A stretch of DNA of 64,000 nt from Chloroflexota bacterium (GTDB lineage: Bacteria; Chloroflexota; Anaerolineae; Caldilineales; Caldilineaceae): the NCBI GenBank assembly GCA_018969295.1, contig JAGWYN010000020.1, forward strand, positions 3,274 through 67,273, in the 5' to 3' direction. The notes beneath the pieces were generated by a model. It was not told the DNA's origin. It saw only the letters and a program-made list of their open reading frames with translations, and made no database searches. This document shows, in pieces, positions 32,461-41,682 of this stretch (positions are counted from its first letter, which is position 1; each line of letters opens with the position of its first letter). A program made the translations under genes and the position numbers.

Positions 32461-33435
32461 ATGTCCACCACCCCAGATCGTTCACAACTTGCTGTCATCG
32501 CCATCGGTGGCAATTCACTGATTGCAGACAGCCGTGCGCCCGAGGTCGTCCACCAGTGGGATGCGGTGCGCGAGACCGCCCGCAACATCGCCGACATGGT
32601 CGAAGCGGGGTGGACTGTAGTTGTCACCCACGGCAATGGGCCCCAGGTCGGCTTCATTTTGCGGCGCAACGAGCTCGCTGCCAGAGAGGTGCACCCGACC
32701 CCGCTGGACCTGATCGTCGCCGACACCCAGGGCAGCATCGGGTTTATGCTGCAGCAGACGCTCAACAACGAATTTTTCCAACGTCAGCTCGATCGCCAGT
32801 GCATCACCCTGGTCACCCAGGTGGAGGTGGCTGCCGATGACCCGGCCCTTGCCAATCCGACCAAACCGATCGGCAGTTTTCTGGCCGAGGCACAGGCCCG
32901 CGTCTTCGAGCAGGAGGGTTGGCAGGTGGTTGAAGATGCTGGCCGGGGCTGGCGGCGGGTAGTCGCCTCCCCCGAACCGCTGGCAATCGTCGAAGAGCGT
33001 GCGATCCGTCAGGCGGTGCAGATGGGCTGGATCGTGGTGGCTGTGGGCGGTGGGGGCATCCCGGTCATCCGCAACACCAAAGGGGAGCTGCGTTCGGTCT
33101 ATGCTGTGATCGACAAAGACCGGGCCAGCAGTCTGTTGGCGGCCCGTATCGACGCCAATCTGCTGCTGATCAGTACAGGGGTCGAAAAAGTGGCGCTCAA
33201 CTACGGTCAGCCTAACCAGATCTGGCTGGACGAACTCACCGTCGCCGAAGCCGAGCGCTACATGGCGGCTGGGCACTTTGCGCCGGGCAGCATGAAACCC
33301 AAGATTGAGGCCTGTGTGCGTTTTTTGAAACAGAGCCGGCAGACAGAGGCGGCGGCCATCATCACCGACCCGAGCCATCTGGGCCAGGCTTTGCAAGGCA
33401 AGACTGGCACTCGGATCGTCCGTTCCTCCCCGTAA
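32461..33435 (+). CDS. arcC: Carbamate kinase
   Basis: 324 residues from the ATG at 32461, which has AGGAG 7 nt upstream. AIGGNSLI, VTHGNGPQVGFILRRNE, AVGGGGIPVI and IDKDRASSLLAARI are standard carbamate kinase motifs. ATP is made from carbamoyl phosphate and ADP, with release of carbamate that decays to ammonia and CO2. It lies 19 bp behind ygeY, so the two share the strong promoter. No carbamoyltransferase (ygeW or arcB) is nearby, so the source of carbamoyl phosphate must be elsewhere. Confidence 0.93.
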   Translation: MSTTPDRSQLAVIAIGGNSLIADSRAPEVVHQWDAVRETARNIADMVEAGWTVVVTHGNGPQVGFILRRNELAAREVHPTPLDLIVADTQGSIGFMLQQTLNNEFFQRQLDRQCITLVTQVEVAADDPALANPTKPIGSFLAEAQARVFEQEGWQVVEDAGRGWRRVVASPEPLAIVEERAIRQAVQMGWIVVAVGGGGIPVIRNTKGELRSVYAVIDKDRASSLLAARIDANLLLISTGVEKVALNYGQPNQIWLDELTVAEAERYMAAGHFAPGSMKPKIEACVRFLKQSRQTEAAAIITDPSHLGQALQGKTGTRIVRSSP

Positions 33436-33470
33436 TGGGGGCGGACCCATCTGCCCGGCTGGAGCCCTCC

Positions 33471-33487
33471 AGAACAGAGCCTGTTCT
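33471..33487 (+). terminator. Hairpin after arcC
   Basis: AGAACAG, AGC loop, CTGTTCT, followed by TCT. A second stem (CCTTTCCG/CGGAAAGG, 33492-33518) follows and overlaps the tRNA promoter. Confidence 0.5.
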
Positions 33488-33506
33488 TCTGCCTTTCCGG
33501 TCTGCT

Positions 33507-33535
33507 TTGACGGAAAGGGCGATCTGTGTTAGGGT
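33507..33535 (+). promoter_or_regulatory. Putative tRNA-Arg promoter
   Basis: TTGACG, 17 bp, TAGGGT, 13 bp before the tRNA. The -10 is poor but the spacing and position are right. Confidence 0.5.
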
Positions 33536-33546
33536 AGGTGCATAGA

Positions 33547-33622
<76 letters not shown>

Positions 33623-33674
33623 CTCTCTGTTGCTGAGCCGCCGTGACAGCGGTGGGGAATCGGTGACGCAATCG

Positions 33675-33706
33675 GGTGTACTTGAGAAACGGTGTACTTG
33701 AGGAAC
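33675..33706. repeat. 16-bp tandem duplication before the ABM gene
   Basis: GGTGTACTTGAGAAAC followed by GGTGTACTTGAGGAAC, one difference. It lies in the gap between the tRNA and the ABM gene, 11 bp before the GTG start used here. Confidence 0.85.
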
Positions 33707-33717
33707 AGGGTGAGGTC

Positions 33718-34002
33718 GTGACAGGTCTGATTGTTCATCTCGAGATTGTACCGGGGCGCCGAGACGAGTTTGTGGCGCTGGCGCGCGCACATGGGGAGCG
33801 TTCGCAGCGGCTGGAAGAGGGACGTTGTCTGCGCTTTGATGTGTTTGTTCCTGTAGAGAGCGAAAACCAGGTGATTCTGGTGGAAAGCTATGTCGATGAC
33901 GGGGCATTGCAGGCCCACTGGGATTCGGCACATATGGCCGAGTACAGCCAGCGGGTGGCAGGGATGATCGCCGGCCGCACCCGCTACCGGTGCACGGTTT
34001 GA
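33718..34002 (+). CDS. Antibiotic-biosynthesis-monooxygenase (ABM) domain protein
   Basis: 94 residues from a GTG; the family normally starts with this short strand (TGLIVHLEIVPGRRDEFVALARAHGERS). FDVFVPVESENQVILVESYVDDGALQAHWDSAHMAEY is the ABM/YgiN ferredoxin-like fold with the conserved Glu-x-Tyr and His. Such small dimers are cofactor-free monooxygenases or detoxifying enzymes; the substrate is unknown. An upstream GTG at 33676 within the tandem repeat would add 14 residues. The 3' end overlaps the next gene if that starts at 33990. Confidence 0.78.
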   Translation: MTGLIVHLEIVPGRRDEFVALARAHGERSQRLEEGRCLRFDVFVPVESENQVILVESYVDDGALQAHWDSAHMAEYSQRVAGMIAGRTRYRCTV

Positions 34003-35246
34003 CAGGATCCCCCCCGTTGGGGCCGACTGCTGTTCGACAGCGCGCGGGGGCTGTCCGCCGATCGGCCTTGACGCTGTTCGCTGTCACGGCGCCAGGGCTG
34101 GCTCCTTTCTGTGCCCTGGAATTTTCTCGTCTTGGCCTCTGCCCTGAGCCCCCGCAGGTGGAAGTGGGGGGCGTTGAAGTGGTCGGCGATCTCCACATGC
34201 TCTATCAGGCCAATCTTCATCTGCGCACTGCCAGCCGTCTGTTGGTTCGGCTGGGCGAATTTCATGCTGAAAATTTTGCGCAGCTGCGGATGCGGGCTGC
34301 ACAGCTTGGCTGGGAACACTATCTGCATGCGGGCCAGCCGGTCGATCTGCGGGTGACCTGCCATCGTTCGCGGCTGTATCATTCCGATGCGGTCGCCGAG
34401 CGGATCGCCGTCGCGATCGGGGATCGTCTGGGCATCTGTCCGGAGCGGCACAAAGGCGACGAAGAGGGGGAGGGCCCTTCTGTGCAGCAGGTGGTCGTGC
34501 GGCTGCTGCAGGACCGCTGTACGGTCAGCGTCGATTCGTCGGGCAGTTTGCTGCACCGTCGGGGGTATCGGCTGGCAACCGCCAAAGCCCCGCTGCGGGA
34601 GACACTGGCGGCGGGGCTTGTGCTGGCTGCGGGCTGGGATGGGGCAGAGAGCCCGCCCTTGCCGCTGTTGGATCCGTTCTGCGGTTCGGGGACGATTGCG
34701 ATCGAAGCGGCGCAGCTGGCGTTGCAGCTGGCGCCAGGGCGTCAGCGTTCTTTTGCCTTTCTGAACTGGCCTGGGTTCGATGCGCAGGGCTGGCAGCGGC
34801 TGTTGGCAGAGGCAGACCGTCGGGCGCAGCTGCGCTCTGCCCAGCTGGCGGGCCAGGTTTTGGTCTATGCGTCGGATCGGGATGCGGGTGCGGTCCGGGC
34901 CGCCCAGGCCAACGCCGAACGTGCCGGGGTCTCGGCTGCGGTCGCTTTGTCGTGCCGGCCTCTCTCTGCTGTCGAGCCCCCAGAGGGGGTGGGCTGCGTG
35001 GTCACCAATCCACCGTACGGTCGGCGCGTACAAGGAGGGCGTGACCTGCGCAACCTGTATGCCCAGCTGGGGCATGTCTTGCGCCAGCGCTGTCCGGGGT
35101 GGGAGCTCACACTGTTGTGCGGGGACCGGCTGCTGCTCGGACAGGTAGGCTTGCCGTTGGAGAGCCGCCTGCATTTCAACAACGGGGGCCTTTCGGTCTT
35201 TGTGGCGCGTGGGCGGGTGCAGCCGTCCGACAGACCCTCTCTGTAG
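33990..35246 (+). CDS. THUMP-domain class I RNA methyltransferase (RlmL N-terminal/YpsC type)
   Basis: Up to 418 residues. TLFAVTAPGLAPFCALEFSRLGL begins the N-terminal domain, followed by the THUMP region (to about 170). The Rossmann MTase has LDPFCGSGTIAIEAA (SAM site) and VVTNPPYGRR, the NPPY active motif for exocyclic amines. It is a 23S rRNA m2G2445-type methyltransferase by family. The start is uncertain: the GTG at 33990 adds 26 residues before the family start, and a TTG at 34068 would begin at MTLFAVTAPG. No ATG is available. It is directly upstream of the XPB helicase cassette, with 20 bp between. Confidence 0.85.
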   Translation: MHGLTGSPPLGPTAVRQRAGAVRRSALTLFAVTAPGLAPFCALEFSRLGLCPEPPQVEVGGVEVVGDLHMLYQANLHLRTASRLLVRLGEFHAENFAQLRMRAAQLGWEHYLHAGQPVDLRVTCHRSRLYHSDAVAERIAVAIGDRLGICPERHKGDEEGEGPSVQQVVVRLLQDRCTVSVDSSGSLLHRRGYRLATAKAPLRETLAAGLVLAAGWDGAESPPLPLLDPFCGSGTIAIEAAQLALQLAPGRQRSFAFLNWPGFDAQGWQRLLAEADRRAQLRSAQLAGQVLVYASDRDAGAVRAAQANAERAGVSAAVALSCRPLSAVEPPEGVGCVVTNPPYGRRVQGGRDLRNLYAQLGHVLRQRCPGWELTLLCGDRLLLGQVGLPLESRLHFNNGGLSVFVARGRVQPSDRPSL

Positions 35247-35266
35247 GCTGGGAGCAAAACCGAACG

Positions 35267-37012
35267 ATGTTTGAAGCACAAAATCCTGTGATCGTTCAGA
35301 GCGACAAAAGTGTGCTGCTCGAAGTAGACAGCCCTTCCTACGCAGAGGCCCGCGACATGCTGGCGCGCTTTGCCGAACTGGAGAAGAGCCCGGAGTACAT
35401 CCACACCTATCGGATCTCGCCGCTCTCGTTGTGGAACGCCGCCGCTGCCGGGCTGAACGCGGAGGCCATCCTGGCGGGGTTGGAGCGGTACGCCAAATAT
35501 CCGATCCCAGCCAATGTGCGGGCTGAAATTGTCGAGTCGATCGGCCGGTATGGGCGGGTCAAACTGATCCAGCGCGACCATCAACTGCTGATGACCTCCA
35601 CAGATGCGCTGTTGTTGGTCGAGCTGCAGCGGCGCAAGGAGCTGAAGCCCTACATTTTGCGTGTGGTCGACCCCCACACCCTCTGTGTGCAGGCGGGGAT
35701 GCGCGGGCACATCAAGCAGGCGCTGGTCACCATCGGCTACCCTGCCGAGGATCTGGCTGGCTACACCCAGGGAGATGCGCTGGCTGTGCAGCTGCGCGAG
35801 CAGACAGCGGCTGGTCACTCTTTTGTGCTGCGCCAGTACCAGAGCGAGGCGGCAGCCATCTATTATGCAGGTGGGGCTGAGCGGGGGGGATCGGGCGTGA
35901 TCGTGCTGCCCTGCGGCGCTGGCAAGACGATGGTCGGCATGGCGGCGATGGTGATGGACGCCAGCCATACGTTGATTTTGACCCCCAATGCCATCTCGGT
36001 CGAACAGTGGATCCGTGAGCTGCTCGACAAGACGACCCTCACCGCTGACCAGGTGGGCGAGTACACAGGCCAGCGCAAAGAGCTTCGACCGGTGACCATC
36101 GCCACCTACCAGACGATCACCTATCACAAGCGAGGCAAAGATCGGGGGGGCAGCCTGCGCGACGAATACCCACATTTTGCGATCTTTGAGTCGCGCAACT
36201 GGGGGCTGATCATCTACGACGAAGTGCATTTGCTGCCTGCGCCTGTCTTCAGCATTACCGCCGAGCTGCAGGCGCGGCGTCGGCTGGGGTTGACCGCCAC
36301 CCTGGTGCGGGAGGATGGCCGGGAGAGCGAGGTCTTTTCGCTGATCGGCCCGAAAAAGTATGACGTGCCGTGGAAGGTTTTGGAGCGACAGGGGTGGATT
36401 GCGACGGCGGAGTGCGTCGAGGTGCGCATTCTGCTGGACCCGGCGCTGCGCATGGAGTATGCGCTGGCCGATGCCCGCCACAAATATCGCATTGCAGCCA
36501 CCAGCCCTGCCAAGTACAGCGTGCTAGAGCAGCTGCTGCACAAGCATGAAGATGACCAGGTGTTGATCATCGGGATGTACCTGGAGCAGCTGGGGGGGCT
36601 GCAGGAACGCTACGGGTTTGCCCTGATCACCGGGGAAACGCCGGCACGCGAACGCAGCCAGCTCTACAACCGTTTCCGTGCAGGGGAACTGCGCCGTCTG
36701 ATCATCTCCAAAGTGGGCAATTTTGCGATCGACCTGCCCGACGCCAACGTGATGATCCAGCTCAGCGGTACCTTCGGCAGTCGGCAGGAAGAAGCGCAGC
36801 GGCTGGGCCGGATCTTGCGTCCCAAACAGGACGGTCAGCTGGCCTATTTTTACACGCTGGTCTCGCGCGACACGCAGGATCAGGAATTCAGCGCCAACCG
36901 CCAGCTCTTTCTCACCGAACAGGGCTACCAGTATCAGATTTTGTACGAGGACGAGGTGGCCCTCTACGAACCGCGACGGCTGGCGAACAACCTGGGGAAA
37001 GGAGATGGCTGA
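35267..37012 (+). CDS. XPB/ERCC3-like DNA helicase
   Basis: 581 residues. The N-terminal 180 residues form the XPB damage-recognition-like domain. Core motifs are FVLRQYQSEAA (Q), LPCGAGKT (Walker A, 214-221), YDEVHLLPA (DEVH, 318-321), TATLVRED with the XPB-specific RED motif (349-351), and QRLGRILRPK (VI). In mycobacteria and archaea XPB unwinds DNA and works with a nuclease or a helicase-associated protein. The stop TGA overlaps the next ATG by one base, so coupling is strong. ATG 35267 is chosen; the longer frame to 35099 runs back into the methyltransferase gene. Confidence 0.92.
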   Translation: MFEAQNPVIVQSDKSVLLEVDSPSYAEARDMLARFAELEKSPEYIHTYRISPLSLWNAAAAGLNAEAILAGLERYAKYPIPANVRAEIVESIGRYGRVKLIQRDHQLLMTSTDALLLVELQRRKELKPYILRVVDPHTLCVQAGMRGHIKQALVTIGYPAEDLAGYTQGDALAVQLREQTAAGHSFVLRQYQSEAAAIYYAGGAERGGSGVIVLPCGAGKTMVGMAAMVMDASHTLILTPNAISVEQWIRELLDKTTLTADQVGEYTGQRKELRPVTIATYQTITYHKRGKDRGGSLRDEYPHFAIFESRNWGLIIYDEVHLLPAPVFSITAELQARRRLGLTATLVREDGRESEVFSLIGPKKYDVPWKVLERQGWIATAECVEVRILLDPALRMEYALADARHKYRIAATSPAKYSVLEQLLHKHEDDQVLIIGMYLEQLGGLQERYGFALITGETPARERSQLYNRFRAGELRRLIISKVGNFAIDLPDANVMIQLSGTFGSRQEEAQRLGRILRPKQDGQLAYFYTLVSRDTQDQEFSANRQLFLTEQGYQYQILYEDEVALYEPRRLANNLGKGDG

Positions 37013-39309
37013 TGGCCCAGCTCGACGATCTGGATGAAGAAGAGGTTGCCGGCTGGTTTCCGGCGGCAATCTGGAGGAGTGCGCTGCAGCTGGAAAATGC
37101 GTTTACGGAGCAAAAACGTGTGGGCGCCCGGCTGGAGGCATGCTGTCAGAACCAGCACCAGGTGACAGTGCTCGTGCAGCGCAACCAGTGGCAGGGGGAG
37201 TGCACCTGCCCCAAAGGCAAAGCTGGAGAGTGCAAACATGTGGCTGCTTTGCTGGCGCACTGGCTGCGTCACCCGATCGCCTTTGCGTCGCAGACAGAAG
37301 CTGTGAAGGTCGAAGTGCTGCAGGTCAGGCCAGCCGCTGTGCCGTCAGCAGCGTATGTCTCTCCTGGCTGGCTCGTACAGGGTCCTGGTTGGAGCCCGCA
37401 GGATGCGCATGAGGAGTTGCAGCAGTTTTTGGAAGAATATACGGTCGTTTTGTTGCGCTCGATCGCTGCAGAGTGCGGCTGGTCGCTGCGTTCGACCCTC
37501 AAGTCGGCGATTGCCGACCAGTTTGCCAGCCAGATGGCTTCTCCCCAGGGGATTGCTGCTGCGTTGGCAGCCCTGAACGAACGCGAGCGTGAGCTGTTGG
37601 CTGTGGTGGCGATTGTCAACGAGCTGCCTTTTTACACGATGTTGGATCACTCGGCCCGGCTGTTGTCCGCCTTGCGGCGGAACGTCAAACGTGTGGCTGT
37701 GGTCAAGATGGTAGAGACGCTGGCCCGGGCACCGCTGGTGTTCAGCGGCGCGTTGGCCCGTGAGCCGGACAGCCAGAAGGTGATTCTGCCGCAAGCGCTC
37801 TGGCCGCACCTGCCACCGCTGCTGGACGTCTTTCTCCCTGGCACAGCCGAGCTGCAGGCGGCGATGCAAGGCACGTTGGTCGCCACCCAGCCCAGACAGC
37901 TGCTCGATGCTGCGCTGCAGCTGTTGGTGGCGGTCGATCTGTGGGCTCCGGAGCGCGCGCCGCTCACCCCTCGCCCGGTTGCCGAGGATCAGTACAGCTG
38001 GCTGCGCGGCTGGGAATATGATGCGCAGGAGCTGCCCGGTCTCCTTGCCACGCTCCAACACAACAAGACGACCGCTCCTCTGCGGTTGATGGTGCCGCCC
38101 CCGCCGCGGCGGCTGAGCGCAGCCACCCTGCAGCAGCTCGACGTTGGGCAGAACAGCGTGGAACAGACAGATTTTTTGTTTGCGCTTCTGGAGGAAGCGG
38201 GATTGTTTCTGCCGGGAAGCCCGGTGCAGGTGGCAGTGGAGACCCGTACTGCCTTTTTGCGCCAGCCGCCGGCGGCGCAGCTGGCCATCCTGTTCGACGC
38301 GTACCAGACGCAGCGGGGATGGCAGGAAGGCTGGGAGGTCCTGCGTCAGAATTCGCCCAACCTCAGCCTGGTTCGCCTGGCGTCGGCGCAGGTGTTCGAT
38401 GTGCGGAGCAGCCCAGAGGGGGTGGAGCGTGCTCTGCGCCAGCTGGCCAATCTGTTTTTGGCTGTGCTGGCCTGGCTGCCTGAAGAACGCTGGATTTCGG
38501 TGCTGGAACTGGAAAAATTGCTCTTCCACCTGAACCCAAAGTTCGACGAACAGTGGCTGCCCGACCGGGCCTACAGCTCGGTGGCAAGCTGGTTTTTGAG
38601 CTGGCAGGGTCAGATGCTCGGCTACTCCTTTCAGGATTGGCAACGCTTTCAGGGCGCCGTGCTTTCCACACTCCTGCAAGGACCTCTGGTTTGGTTGGGG
38701 CTGGTGGATCTGAACAAGGTGGACGGGGCGGCCACCCATTTTTCTTTGCATGGGCTGGCCAGCCTGATGCGCCAAACGGGTACGGCGATCGCATTGGATC
38801 GGACGCAGGTGCAGACGGGCAGTCGGCCACAGCCGCTGACGCCGCCCCAGGTGGAAGGAGAGCAGATTCGGCTGCATCGGCTGGCGGGTGCCGCCACCCT
38901 GCTGCTGGAGAAAATCGCGCTCCCGCTGGGGATGCGCAACGGCGATCTGCTTTACCGGCTGGAGGGTGCACGGGTGCATACGGCCTTTGAAAGCGGTGCC
39001 ACCCCAGAGACGTTGTTGTCAGAATGGGAAGCATGTTTTGGGCAAGCTGCGCCTGACTCGTTGCGCGAACCGCTGCTGCACTGGTGGCAGGGCTATGGGG
39101 CCGCACGCATCTACCAAAACTTGACCCTGATCGAATTCAGCGACGAGTATGCGCTGCAGGAAGTGCGTGTCCTGGCGGCCAACCAGGGGATCCGAATGGC
39201 TGAACTGTCCAGCAATTCGGCGGTGATTCCCGTCGACAGCGTCGACGCATTGGTGGCTGCCTTGCAGCGGGCCGGCCACACCCCCAAAGTGATGCAGCGT
39301 GGCAGCTGA
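37012..39309 (+). CDS. SWIM zinc-finger protein, XPB partner candidate
   Basis: 765 residues. The N-terminus has a SWIM finger (Cys64-x-Cys66, Cys74-x-His76 in CTCPKGKAGECKHVAALL), a module found with helicases and for DNA or protein binding. The rest is mostly alpha-helical with no motif I can name firmly; a helicase-associated winged-helix type fold, as in the next protein, is possible in the second half (NLTLIEFSDEYALQEVRVLAANQGIR). The start codon overlaps the XPB stop. The length, position and SWIM domain suggest a subunit of an XPB complex. This is inference. Confidence 0.8.
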   Translation: MAQLDDLDEEEVAGWFPAAIWRSALQLENAFTEQKRVGARLEACCQNQHQVTVLVQRNQWQGECTCPKGKAGECKHVAALLAHWLRHPIAFASQTEAVKVEVLQVRPAAVPSAAYVSPGWLVQGPGWSPQDAHEELQQFLEEYTVVLLRSIAAECGWSLRSTLKSAIADQFASQMASPQGIAAALAALNERERELLAVVAIVNELPFYTMLDHSARLLSALRRNVKRVAVVKMVETLARAPLVFSGALAREPDSQKVILPQALWPHLPPLLDVFLPGTAELQAAMQGTLVATQPRQLLDAALQLLVAVDLWAPERAPLTPRPVAEDQYSWLRGWEYDAQELPGLLATLQHNKTTAPLRLMVPPPPRRLSAATLQQLDVGQNSVEQTDFLFALLEEAGLFLPGSPVQVAVETRTAFLRQPPAAQLAILFDAYQTQRGWQEGWEVLRQNSPNLSLVRLASAQVFDVRSSPEGVERALRQLANLFLAVLAWLPEERWISVLELEKLLFHLNPKFDEQWLPDRAYSSVASWFLSWQGQMLGYSFQDWQRFQGAVLSTLLQGPLVWLGLVDLNKVDGAATHFSLHGLASLMRQTGTAIALDRTQVQTGSRPQPLTPPQVEGEQIRLHRLAGAATLLLEKIALPLGMRNGDLLYRLEGARVHTAFESGATPETLLSEWEACFGQAAPDSLREPLLHWWQGYGAARIYQNLTLIEFSDEYALQEVRVLAANQGIRMAELSSNSAVIPVDSVDALVAALQRAGHTPKVMQRGS

Positions 39310-39331
39310 CCCCGCAGGAGGAGAGGCAACG

Positions 39332-41668
39332 ATGAAGACTTCATCCAGTACAGCGCTGTTGAACACTTACCATGTCGATACCTTGTTCGAGCTGGCGGAG
39401 GCCCACGGGCTGAACGCTTCTCTGGGGAAAAAAAAGCTCTCCAAAGCAGAGCTGGTTGCCCTCTTGCAAGGAGAGCTTTTCACCGCAGCGCGCGTGCGGG
39501 CAAGCTACGCCGCGCTTGGGGAACCGGAGCGTACAGTGCTGAACTACCTTCTTTATCGGGGGGGCAGCATGCGCAAAGACGCCCTGGCGCGCGATCTGGT
39601 GCGGGGCGGGGTGGTGCAGCCGATCGACCGCCGTGTGAGGCAGTACGCCACCGAAGTGCTCTACGCGCCCGAGGAGCGGGGCGCGCAGAGCGCGCCAGGC
39701 TCACAGAAATTTCAGGATGTGCTGGCTCGGCTGACCCGCCTGGGGCTGGTCTTTTCGCGCCATCTGGAATGGATGCCGTTGCCGTACGCCTTGACGTTGC
39801 ATCCGGCGGCCTTGATTCTGGTGCCCCCTGCCGTGCAGGCCTATCTGCCCAAGGTCAACGAGTCGCCGATCACCCCCCGGCCGCCGCAGCCCAAGCAGAC
39901 GCAGCAGCACTCGCCGCTGCTGCGCAACCTGTTGGTGTACTGGGAGTATCTCCGCCAGAACCCGTTGCCGCTGTTGCGCAGCGGCTACCTGGGCAAACGG
40001 GCGATTCGCGCCATCAACCAAATTTTGTTGGAACCGGATCGCGCGGTCGACCACGCCGCCAGTGAAGGCGATGTGCCCATGCTGCTGAACCTGCGTGGCT
40101 GGCTGACGAGCTTGAAATTGATCGAACAGAGCGAAGACAAACTGGTTGCGGTGACACAGCCGAACCATCTGGTGCTGCCGTTCTGGACCCTCTCGACGCG
40201 CGCCCAGCAGCTCACGCTGCTCCGTATTTTGATCGAGGTGCGGTTGTCGGGCGCGCAGCCGTCGCGAGAGCCCTTCTGGGCGGTCGACCCACAGCAGGGG
40301 CTTGTGGGGGTGCTGCGGGCTTTGTTGGAAGGGGGAACGGTCTGGCAGGATGTGAAGGATCTGGCCCACCTGGCGCGTACCCAGGACGCGGGCTTTCTGG
40401 TGCCGTCGTTCGCCACGCTGGGGCCGCAGCAAGCGGTCAATGTCTACCTGGACGGGAATTTTATCCGGAGCCGCAGCCATCTGATCGATGTGATGGCGGT
40501 GCTGGAGGAATCCTTTGTCTATGAAATGACGACCGGACCGCTTTTCCAGCTGGGCCTGGTAGAACTGGGGGACTGGTCTTCCGCCAACGTCAAAGAGGAG
40601 GTGTTGATCCGGCTGACCGAGCAGGGCCGCCAGGCTGTCCAGGATCTGTTGGCCGCACACCCTGCAGAGGCGGCGCTGGCAGAGAACAGCCAGGATCAGG
40701 GACGCATCGTCGTGCAGCCGAATTTCCACGTTCTGGCTTTGGGCCCGGTGCCCACACGCCTGTTGGCATATCTGTGCCTTTGTGCGAAGCGCACCAAGGC
40801 GGATCAGCACGTCTTTGAATACAGTCTGACGCGCGAGTCGATCTATGCTGCGCAGCAGGCTGGCTTTGCCACAGACGCAGTGATTCAGTTTTTGGAAGAA
40901 GCTGCCGGCGGCGCTCTGCCCCAGAATGTGCGGCGTTCGTTGTGGGAGTGGGGGCAGCACCATGAGCGGATTGTCTTCCGCCCGGATGTCAGTTTGCTGC
41001 AGACAAAAGACGCCGCGCAGCTGGAACGGCTGCTGGCAGATCCTGCGGTCAGCAGCCAGTTGGAGCGCACACTGGCCCCGTCGATCGCCCTGCTCAAACC
41101 CCAGGCAGCGCGCGCGCTCTCTGACACGTTGTTGACAAAAGGGATCTTGCCAGCGCTCACCGACGCCGACCTCGGGCAGACGGACAACGACGTGGTCGTC
41201 CAGCCCGACGGTACGGTGCTCCCTGTCCACGCTGTTCCCAACCTTTTTCTGTTGGAACGGCTGACACAGCTGGCTGAGGTGGATGGGCAGGGGCTCTGGC
41301 GGCTGACCGAACAGAAGATCTGCCAGCGTGGGTACGGACGAGAAGCGACGCTGGCCAGTTTACAGGAATTGGCCAGCCTGCACCGCGGCCAGCTGGCGGA
41401 GGCTGTGGTCTCCACCGTCAAACGGTGGGGAGGCTTTTATGGGGAGGTCGCTGCTGCCAACGTAGCCCTGTTCGAATTTGAGAGCAAGGCGCATCTGGCC
41501 GCTGTGCGCGAAGACCCACTGTTGGAACAGCTGCTGGTTCCCTTCAACGCAGGCGAGCGGGCTCTGGCTCTGGCCCCAGCCGAACGATTTGCTGACGTCC
41601 GACAGCGGCTTGACGAGCTGGGTGTGAAGCATGGGCGCAGGTTGCCAGAACTCCGGTCACAGGAGTGA
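39332..41668 (+). CDS. Helicase-associated (XPB/Ssl2 N-terminal-like, Helicase_C_3 type) protein
   Basis: 778 residues. AGGAGGAG precedes the ATG. The N-terminal SAP-like or winged-helix segment (SLGKKKLSKAELVALLQGELF, about residues 30-55) and further helical repeats lead to a C-terminal domain: RIVVQPNFHVLALGPVPTRLLAYLCLCAK, then TRESIYAAQQAG and GGALPQNVRRSLWEWG. This order is that of the helicase-associated domain found next to XPB in actinobacteria. It lies 22 bp after the SWIM gene. A scaffold or DNA-binding role in an XPB machine is the likely function; there are no catalytic motifs. Confidence 0.82.
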   Translation: MKTSSSTALLNTYHVDTLFELAEAHGLNASLGKKKLSKAELVALLQGELFTAARVRASYAALGEPERTVLNYLLYRGGSMRKDALARDLVRGGVVQPIDRRVRQYATEVLYAPEERGAQSAPGSQKFQDVLARLTRLGLVFSRHLEWMPLPYALTLHPAALILVPPAVQAYLPKVNESPITPRPPQPKQTQQHSPLLRNLLVYWEYLRQNPLPLLRSGYLGKRAIRAINQILLEPDRAVDHAASEGDVPMLLNLRGWLTSLKLIEQSEDKLVAVTQPNHLVLPFWTLSTRAQQLTLLRILIEVRLSGAQPSREPFWAVDPQQGLVGVLRALLEGGTVWQDVKDLAHLARTQDAGFLVPSFATLGPQQAVNVYLDGNFIRSRSHLIDVMAVLEESFVYEMTTGPLFQLGLVELGDWSSANVKEEVLIRLTEQGRQAVQDLLAAHPAEAALAENSQDQGRIVVQPNFHVLALGPVPTRLLAYLCLCAKRTKADQHVFEYSLTRESIYAAQQAGFATDAVIQFLEEAAGGALPQNVRRSLWEWGQHHERIVFRPDVSLLQTKDAAQLERLLADPAVSSQLERTLAPSIALLKPQAARALSDTLLTKGILPALTDADLGQTDNDVVVQPDGTVLPVHAVPNLFLLERLTQLAEVDGQGLWRLTEQKICQRGYGREATLASLQELASLHRGQLAEAVVSTVKRWGGFYGEVAAANVALFEFESKAHLAAVREDPLLEQLLVPFNAGERALALAPAERFADVRQRLDELGVKHGRRLPELRSQE

Positions 41669-41682
41669 GCAAGGAGGACACG

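Noticed and set aside
37345..41230. Long minus-strand frames opposite the SWIM and helicase-associated genes
   Set aside because: Their translations are rich in Gln, Arg and His without domains, as expected for the reverse of helical coding DNA.
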